24,441 bases of DNA from Gnetum montanum (taxonomy: Eukaryota > Streptophyta > Gnetopsida > Gnetales > Gnetaceae). Each line of letters starts with the position of its first letter. The stretch's first letter is position 1. Of this stretch, positions 18,775-24,441 are shown in pieces. The DNA lies in NCBI GenBank assembly GCA_015680685.1, contig MNCI01016273.1:2177625-2202065 (forward strand), written 5' to 3'. The translations under genes and the position numbers were made by a program. The notes under the pieces are model-generated. The model had not been told where the DNA came from. It did no database searches and saw only the letters and a list, made by a program, of their open reading frames with translations.

Positions 18775-19110
18775 CTCTAATTTAGCTACAACTAGTTGAA
18801 ACTTCATAATGTAAATTTTTCCTAGATTTAGGTTTTGGGATGAATCAAATATCACAAGAAATGAAACCTATCATTATTAAAGAAATAAAATATTAGAGTA
18901 GAGTTTTTCGATAAATCCATTGTAATTCCATTGGGGTAGGTAGAAGATGTAGTGATTGCAATTAGTGGTTAGTCCCATCCTACTAATTTTCTACTTTTTC
19001 ACATATGGAATAATAAAGAAGAATTCTTAATTATTATGGAGAGAGCATGGTTTAGCATAATCAATGTTAAGCTAGGAATCATAGAGTTGATTTTGAAAAT
19101 TTCTAAGTAC
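18775..19110 (+). pseudogene. Aspartic protease remnant of element 2
   Basis: LDLGFGMNQIS (DLG at 18825-18833) aligns with LDLGSGVNLIS of element 1. FFDKSIVIPLG*VEDVVIAI follows, then FLIIMERAWFSIINVKLGI (19020-19070), aligning with the flap and IIMGRAW blocks. The Gly of the conserved GR pair is Glu. The active-site Asp survives, but a stop at the LG*VED position and others destroy the frame. Confidence 0.85.
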
Positions 19111-19660
19111 GATGAATGAGAATTTATACAAAAGCAAAGAGTTCCATGCATCATGCACAACAATCCAAGGTGCAATTGTGTACAGAAAGTGTAGGTGATT
19201 AAGTAAAAAGAGATCACAACATTTAGTTTATGTATAAAGGAAGCATGTGTGCAGAGATGCTTGTATGTAGTAGCTCCAAAATATGAAGGCACCTAGTTGT
19301 TGATAAAAAATGAAACACAATATATGCATAGAATTGACAAAAAACCTCATAAATACCTATGTGAACAAAAAAGATAATATAAGATGAGTTAGAAGGAAAT
19401 TCTCTCAAGTAGGATATCAATAAGAAGAAGACATCAATTTGGAAAAGTTAAAAGTCCTAGACAAAATAGAATTAGAGCCCACAAAACTAAAGACATTACT
19501 AAATTCTCTAAAATATATGTTCATGAATAATGACAAATTAGTATTTATCAACATCAATCTTATTAAATAGAAGTAAAATTTGCTAGAATATGTTTACAAA
19601 TGGCTAAAAATCTTTGTTTTCACATATGAAGATATAATGAAATGAAGCTTTATTATGTCC
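19111..19660 (+). pseudogene. Start of pol of element 2 (linker and pre-RT)
   Basis: QKQRVPCIMHNNPRCNCVQKV and EACVQRCLYVVAPKYEGT match the element 1 linker. The end (LLEYVYKWLKIFVFTYEDI, 19580-19635) corresponds to the conserved block before RT. The Ty3 similarity ends here at the inverted LINE. Minus-strand open stretches in this interval (18999-19292, 19223-19420) are shadows. Confidence 0.7.
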
Positions 19661-20829
19661 AAAGACCCATAGGATCTATTAGATAAATATTACATTATCA
19701 TGAAAAATAAAGATAGAGTGTACAAATTGACCAAGCACTAATGGGAACATAAAAAATAAATCATATAACCTTTTTAATATAACATTATAATACAATGACA
19801 AATGGGTAGTCACAACACAAGGAAGAAACACATGTAACTCATCTTCAAGGGCTCTTGATTTGCACAACCTACAAATGTCCTCTTCTTACTAGAGTTAAAT
19901 CCATCTTCCACTTATAATTCTAAGATGATGAGAACTTAAGCAAAGCTTGTTGGTAGCATTATGATACTTGATTGAAATGGTAGTTGAGAGATAGTAAGCT
20001 TCTACATCTAGTTTATTAGATCTAATATGGTGTAAATAAAATTTTCTCTTACCTTCCACATAAGACAACATCTATGTTAAAACCATTTTCTTGACTAGTT
20101 TGTGAATATGCTTAGGATTTTGTTGCACATTCTCCCAAGAGATATTCCATTTTCACAAGCAGTGCATCTCCTAAAAATATTAACCATGATCTCATGAATC
20201 CTCAAGAGCTACATTAGAGAATTTATCTTACCTTGAGATATGTAAGTTATGAGTGTATGTAATGAATTGACACAAGGCTTCTGCTTCTAAAGATAATAAA
20301 TCACTTTCACATAATAACATTGAGTAAGATGTTTGCATATTTACCTTTAACTCATAGAGAAGAAAAGTTTTTTTCATTCTTTCAATATCTTTCCAAACTT
20401 TAGCACTAAATCCAAGTCCCCAAATAACACATCCATATAATATAGTAGATAGATGATATTCTAAAAAATTTGTTTTTTTAACTTTTCAAGAGTCTTAAAA
20501 ATATTACTCATAGTGATCATGTAATAATTTTTCAAATTATCTTTATCCTCATTTTTCTATAACAAGATAACTTTACTAGTTTTCTAGTTTTCTAATGTTT
20601 ATTTAATCCTTGCTCCATTGTTGAATTTAATTTGTACCAAATTTCTCTATAAATAGCAAATTCTACCCACTTTTATAATTTTTCATATAAACTATCTAAA
20701 TCTATAACTTTGCTAGATGCTAGCTTTTTAATACCCTTTGTGACTTCCTCAAGAGTAAATTAGAGAGTTTCTTGCTATACAATAGTATTAGAATTATCTT
20801 GTCTTGTAAATATCTTATTGTAAAATTAG

Positions 20830-22030
20830 CAAATATCTTAAAAAGAACAATTATATGATGAAGAGACTTATGAGAAAAACATTACCAAAATTGTCTAGGT
20901 TTCTTTTTAATGGTGTAAGTAAAATATTTCTATTGTTTCTTTATAAATTTCCTTCTCTTAGTTCTAATTAAGCATTTATGTGTCATAACTAAACTTTGTT
21001 TGTAAATCTTATTTGCATTCTTAATATCCTCATCAAACCAAATCTTCTGAGCACATTGTTGTTATGAATGCATAACTTAGTTGTTATAAGAAAAATTTAT
21101 TCAAACTTCTTCTATCATCTTTCAAGAGTCCATTTATTATGTGTTGCATTCATATATTTTTCCTTGTCTTTTGGGGTGAGTCTATACTAAAAATTTTTTC
21201 TATTCTTATTTTTTATTGTCTAAGAAACAATTGGAATTTGTAGTAAAACCTCAACATGATGATGACAAGACTTCACTATCTTCTCCAACTTTCAACTTAA
21301 TAAAATTAATATGTAAAATTAAGTAAGTAATGCAAAAGTCACCTTGAGATCATGTAAAATTAAATGATGAAGATTGAGAAAATCTAACAAATCCATTGTA
21401 CATAAGAAGATCCAAAATTTTTATTCATTTTAATAGCTATTAACCCATCTTATTAATATCCCATTTACAAAATTTTAGGTCCAGTTGTGATCTTCAACAA
21501 TGTCTAAACTACTAACATTATCTTGCTACTGAATAATTTTTGTTTGCTGTGAACCTATAATTGCATTAAAATCTTCATGAATAAATACTAAGTATTTTAT
21601 TGTAAATTGTACAATATCTTTGCCTAAGAACTAAACAGGATGATCATAAGTAACTCTAGAGAATCATACAATATAACGTCTCTAGGAACAAAGTAGCATA
21701 CGACACGACAAGTAAAGCACAACTATGCTGACATAATATTTTTAGTTAAACATATTATTTATGATCATTAATTTCTCTAAAAGAACATCATTTTCAAGAG
21801 ATTTCCATACTAACATTGTAATGCCACCAAAAGGTCTACCTCTTTGTCCTACTCTTTTATTTCTTACAACAAATTTAATAAATCAAGAACTTAAAAATCT
21901 AGAGAACCAACATCTTCCCAAGTTTAAAAAAAACGAAAAATTTCAAAGAAGCTATACTATATAAAGAAATAAATTTATTTATAATTCCATCACCAATGTT
22001 AAAAAATCTACTCCTTAATGAGCTTATATG
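20830..22030 (-). pseudogene. LINE endonuclease and EN-RT linker remnant (inverted copy)
   Basis: In minus sense: FFNIGDGIINK and TWEDVG near 21900-21990, GRPFGGITMLV near 21810-21840, LVFIHEDFNAIIGS near 21550-21590 (the GDFN block, with the usual Gly replaced by Glu) and DHNW after it. The linker follows with AQKIWFDEDIKNANKIYKQSL near 20995-21060, typical of the WFDE block between EN and RT. L1 endonuclease is a Mg-dependent AP-type nuclease. With Asp-Phe-Asn still readable the assignment is good, but stops rule out activity. Confidence 0.75.
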
Positions 22031-22107
22031 TTTTTTGAATAATTTTTGGAATACTACTTATTTGTAATGATTGTCATATTGGTAGCATTTAGATATGCTA
22101 AGAATCC

Positions 22108-22520
22108 TTGTTCACAAGCTACCTTAATCTTTTTGGATTATTTAGCCTTTTCTCCAAGTTCCTTTTGAATAAGATCGCTATTTATCCAAAAGCTTTTCCT
22201 ATTCTCACTTTGCTTAAAGTGGCTTCAATTTCTTCAAATGTGTATTCTATCTTCTACATCATGAAGCAAAACAATTACATATTAGGGTTTTTCACATCAT
22301 TCACCTAGAATCCTAAATACTTTATTAATATTTGGAGAAGTTACATGCATATCATCTATAAGTTTTACAACTTTCTTAGATAAAGTTTCATCTATTTCAC
22401 CCTTTGTCTATAGAATACCTATAAAACACATATTTCTTTTTTTTTTGTTTTTGCATTTTTTTCATCTTGATCTTTCAAAGATTTTATGATTGTAGATCCT
22501 ATCTTTGTCTCTATTGCTTG
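22108..22520 (-). pseudogene. LINE ORF1 remnant (inverted copy)
   Basis: Minus sense contains a VVWR-like block and WINSDLIQKELGEKAK (about 22150-22187), the homologue of WINEDFTQKKLA, and upstream the GSTII-KSLK coiled-coil end near 22480. The plus-strand open stretch at 22108-22308 is a shadow. ORF1 is cut about 150 bp short of its start by LTR A copy 2. Confidence 0.65.
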
Positions 22521-22950
22521 AAGACTAGATTGATGAGTGGCGAGGTACCCATACACTCAACCATACGAATACGAGCGTGCGCGCGCAATCCGGTCGAACT
22601 CCGCAGACTAAATGCCTTAACACCACAAGAAACACTTGGGGTTAATCGTTCGTTGTCTTCCCAGGCTTGCTTGTAAGTGTCACGGTGTATGGTTAAGCAA
22701 GTCTGAGGTATGTGATTTTTTTGGTATTTTTCGGTTTATCTTCTATGCTATCAGAGGAAAGGGTTGAGAAACTAAGCTAACTCTAACTAATGTCCTAAGT
22801 CTAAATTAACTAGCGTCAGCATCCGTTCCCACTTACCGGACACACCCTGAACTATGCAACTGTGGCTTACCAAACGCTAATCGTTACTGGGATCGCCACA
22901 CGTAACGCAAGTGCTCGAAGTGGTCGTACTGAGGCACCTATTTAGCTTAA

Positions 22951-23241
22951 GTGTGATAAGCAGCCGATTCCTTAGCTAGCCGTACACACCCGTGGGTGCT
23001 CGTAACTAAGTCGTACTTATCACACGTTCTAGCCTAGCAATGAGTAGCCGATTCCTTGACTAGCCGTACACATTGGACTACCACTGGGATTACCAAGCGC
23101 AGAATCCTGGAATACGCTACTGGGTTACCAAGCAGCCAATGCTCGTAATCAAGTCGTACTCATGCGTTGTGATAAGCAACCGATTCCTTGACTAGCCGTA
23201 CACGTCTGTAGACGCTCGTAATCAAGTCGTACTTGTGCACA
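22951..23241. repeat. Three degenerate tandem units inside LTR A copy 2
   Basis: CCGATTCCTT followed by a CTAGCCGTACAC block occurs at about 22964, 23048 and 23180. Each is paired with GCTCGTAA(T/C)(C/T)AAGTCGTACT at 22998, 23141 and 23214. Unit lengths differ (about 83, 130 and 70 bp) because the middle unit carries extra sequence with ACTGGGATTACCAAGCGC and ACTGGGTTACCAAGCAGCC, which are themselves related to each other. The block is absent from copy 1. Confidence 0.85.
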
Positions 23242-23483
23242 CTAGGAAAGTAGTAAATAAACAACAATAAATGAAACTACGTGCTGCAAGGTTTATCCAA
23301 TCAAGTTCATCTTTATTGCCGTACACAACTTGGGTTCAGGTTACAAGCTGCTCGAATAAAGAGCCGTTCACTCTAGGACTCCTACTGCGGGCACATGGGA
23401 AAAATTCTAACTCTAGAGTGATCAATCTGCCAGAGCTTCGCTACTTCTAGCCAGGATTGGAAAATGAAGGAATTGCCGCCTCT

Positions 23484-23491
23484 TATTTATA
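23484..23491 (-). promoter_or_regulatory. TATA box of LTR A copy 2
   Basis: TATAAATA in minus sense, within TATCTATAAATAAGAGGCGG. Position relative to palindromes and poly(A) signal matches copy 1. Confidence 0.7.
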
Positions 23492-23506
23492 GATATGATA
23501 GCGGGA

Positions 23507-23570
23507 CGCGATATCGCGTACGCGATATCGCAGGAGAAGACCCAATATCGCGGCGGCCACGATATCGCGG
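23507..23570. repeat. Array of four GCGATATCGC-type palindromes (copy 2)
   Basis: CGCGATATCGCG at 23507-23518, CGCGATATCGCA at 23521-23532, AATATCGCGG at about 23544-23553 and ACGATATCGCGG at 23559-23570. Centre spacing is 14, 20 and 17 bp. Four sites occur in both copies although spacing order differs. Confidence 0.85.
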
Positions 23571-23726
23571 CCCAGTACATGTCGCGTCTCATCATACCCC
23601 CATGACTGAATGAAAACTCGTCCTCGAGTTCCTTACAATGATATCAGGTAGGTATGGGATTATTAGGGGAAATGGAACTAATGGGATGACATGTGAACGG
23701 TCTTTATTACAAGACTTGACAAAACT

Positions 23727-23754
23727 GGTGTTCATGACAACAAGGGTGAACACC
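23727..23754 (-). other. Perfect hairpin near a poly(A) signal (copy 2)
   Basis: GGTGTTCA and TGAACACC form a perfect eight-bp stem with a 12-nt loop. In minus sense an AATAAA (23703-23708) follows about 20 nt later. The arrangement could be part of an mRNA 3' end or an RNA structure of the element. Confidence 0.6.
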
Positions 23755-23976
23755 TTATTACAATGACATCAGGCCACAGTTGGCAGCTGAGAGAAAAGAG
23801 GAGAGAGAATAGAAGAGAAGAAGAGAGAAGAGTCTTGTTGCTGCCAACGCCTAGATTGCGCCTTCCGTTGTCCATCCGTAAGCGCATTATCAATTCTGCT
23901 CCTTGCATAGCGGCTTCAATGCTGCTCCACTCCAAGTGTTTGCTCCAGATCCATTCCGTTGTTGTATGATGGCCAT

Positions 23977-24036
23977 CTGCACCCACAACACAATCATATA
24001 TTAGCAAGGGTAATTGAATCATTAAGTAAAGCATAC
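23977..24036 (-). other. Intron-like segment, 60 bp (copy 2)
   Basis: In minus sense AAGCAAG is followed by GTATGC, and TTGTGGGTGCAG precedes ATGGCC, with TTGCTAATA as a possible branch site. Borders and length equal copy 1. Reading through without splicing is also open in this copy, so splicing is only a possibility. Confidence 0.4.
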
Positions 24037-24441
24037 CTTGCTTCAGTTTAGGTTCCTTGGCTAAGTTGTGGTATGGCTAGTATGGATCTGGAAAAATGTA
24101 GATGATGACTACTGAAGGTATAGGGGTTAGGAAGAAAAATGAAAAAAATCCGGGGCTTAGGATAAAAATCAAAAAATCAGGCCCCATTCCCCCATGACTA
24201 ATCGCGAACCTTCGGTAGAATGGAGAACGAAAAGGAGTAAGAAAGATAGGGAAAAAGGGACAACTATGGCATCGGCGAAAGGGATGTCATGATGGAAATG
24301 GACAAAAAATGTTAATTAATTGCAAAATGTTAAGGAAAAGAAGTTAACTAATGTTCCAAATAGGAATGTCAGTGGGTCCTCCCCAAAGCAGGCTCATGCC
24401 CTTAATGCCCTGACAATCCCACATTCAAAGAGTCCGTGGGC

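Larger units (their letters stand above)
15041..19660 (+). mobile_element. Degenerate Ty3/gypsy element 2, same family as element 1
   Basis: Gag, protease and the first part of pol align block by block with element 1 but on the opposite strand. Matching pairs include NMWDS, C-D-x-x-x-Y-x-H-P-x-G, the DLG protease and the VP(C/W)I block. A copia-type LTR interrupts it at 17180-18257. Similarity stops near 19640 in the pre-RT segment (LLEYVYKWLKIF against LLKMVNKWEATF), where inverted LINE sequence begins. RT, RNase H and integrase of this copy are absent from the window. It is more decayed than element 1. Confidence 0.85.
19665..22520 (-). mobile_element. L1-type LINE, inverted copy (copy 3)
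   Basis: The minus strand matches LINE copy 2. C-terminal region 19665-20490 (ELHVFLPCVVTTHL; LWKDIERM-like block near 20390), RT N-terminal part and linker 20520-21060, endonuclease 21400-22030, ORF1 end and coiled coil 22108-22520. An internal deletion of roughly 0.85 kb relative to copy 2 joins GAGTAAT (20505 side) to the thumb and removes motifs A and C of RT. This copy keeps the endonuclease middle that copy 2 lost. The 5' end is truncated at LTR A copy 2. Confidence 0.85.
22531..23594 (-). mobile_element. LTR family A, copy 2 (1064 bp)
   Basis: Plus-strand ends are TGATGAG and CTCATCA, a perfect inverted repeat. Collinear with copy 1 apart from about 280 bp of tandem repeats at 22951-23241 that copy 1 lacks. 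In minus sense it has a TATA box (23484-23491), the palindrome array just upstream, and a poly(A) signal AATAAA at 23312-23317. It is much richer in CpG than copy 1 (for example GAGCGTGCGCGCGCAAT against GAGCATAGCACGTGTGAT), so it is either younger or less deaminated. The left neighbour is truncated LINE. Confidence 0.85.
23595..24441 (-). mobile_element. 3' internal region of LTR-A element, copy 2 (runs off window)
   Basis: Starts with the polypurine tract GGGGGTA (minus sense, 23595-23601) next to the LTR. Going upstream in minus sense it holds CTCGAGGACGAG, AATAAA (23703-23708), a perfect hairpin, a conserved protein-like stretch, an intron-like segment and a second polypurine-like tract at 24186-24200. 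A 100-codon minus-strand open stretch at 23732-24034 spans the intron-like segment; its middle (TTTEWIWSKHLEW, EAAMQGAEL, RMDNGRRNLGV) is shared with copy 1, where two Trp codons are stops. I do not recognise a family. The rest of the element should lie to the right of the window. Confidence 0.65.

Noticed and set aside
22951-23241. CRISPR-like array
   Set aside because: Units are degenerate, unequal in length, and lie inside a plant LTR; there are no uniform repeats and spacers.
23727-23754. Bacterial-type intrinsic terminator
   Set aside because: The context is a plant retroelement and the hairpin is not followed directly by a T-run in the transcribed sense.
23763-23969. 68-codon Arg-rich plus-strand open stretch
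   Set aside because: Antisense to the conserved LTR A stretch; Arg-richness comes from a purine-rich GAGA tract.

Overview
The window looks like heterochromatic, repeat-on-repeat DNA from a seed plant with a large genome. The evidence is plant-type Ty3/gypsy, Ty1/copia and LINE remnants in several layers of nesting, strong A+T richness, and pervasive C-to-T decay. I see no intact protein-coding gene, no rRNA or functional tRNA gene, and no bacterial features. Nothing in the sequence names the species; a gymnosperm or a large-genome angiosperm would both fit.

Layout. (1) About 94-5300, minus strand: a Ty3/gypsy element of the Tat/Athila-like (non-chromoviral) type. It has a recognisable Gag tail, protease (DLG active site), reverse transcriptase (FMDD), RNase H and integrase. 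The PR-RT-RH-IN order is collinear and almost entirely in one frame, broken by stop codons and one deletion/frameshift inside the integrase core. (2) 5300-8150: A+T-rich DNA holding a tRNA-derived SINE-like head (about 5521-5615), a 428-bp tandem duplication (6171-7008) and a probable Ty1/copia LTR with TATA box, poly(A) signal and a Met-tRNA-type primer-binding site (about 7418-8109). (3) 8155-8798: a fragment of LINE ORF1. (4) 8799-10344: copy 1 of an LTR ('family A', minus orientation) plus about 740 bp of its 3' internal region. (5) 10345-13375, plus strand: a nearly full-length but broken L1-type LINE. (6) About 13379-19660, plus strand: a second, more decayed member of the same Ty3 family as (1). 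It has an LTR, a tRNA-Asp-type PBS, gag, protease and the very start of pol, and is interrupted at 17180-18257 by a solo copia/SIRE-like LTR. (7) 19665-22520, minus strand: a second copy of the LINE, inverted relative to (5), with an internal deletion that removes the RT core. (8) 22531-24441: copy 2 of LTR A plus its 3' internal region, running off the window.

The parts do not form a pathway; they record successive insertions. The most unusual material is LTR family A. Both copies carry an array of four short palindromes built on GATATC with CG-rich flanks, directly upstream of a TATA box. Both also carry a 3' internal region with an exactly 60-bp GT-AG intron-like segment, a protein-like conserved stretch, a conserved hairpin and a duplicated polypurine tract. 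The SIRE-like LTR independently carries six copies of a TAGACGTCTA-derived palindrome. No new enzymatic or defence system is evident.
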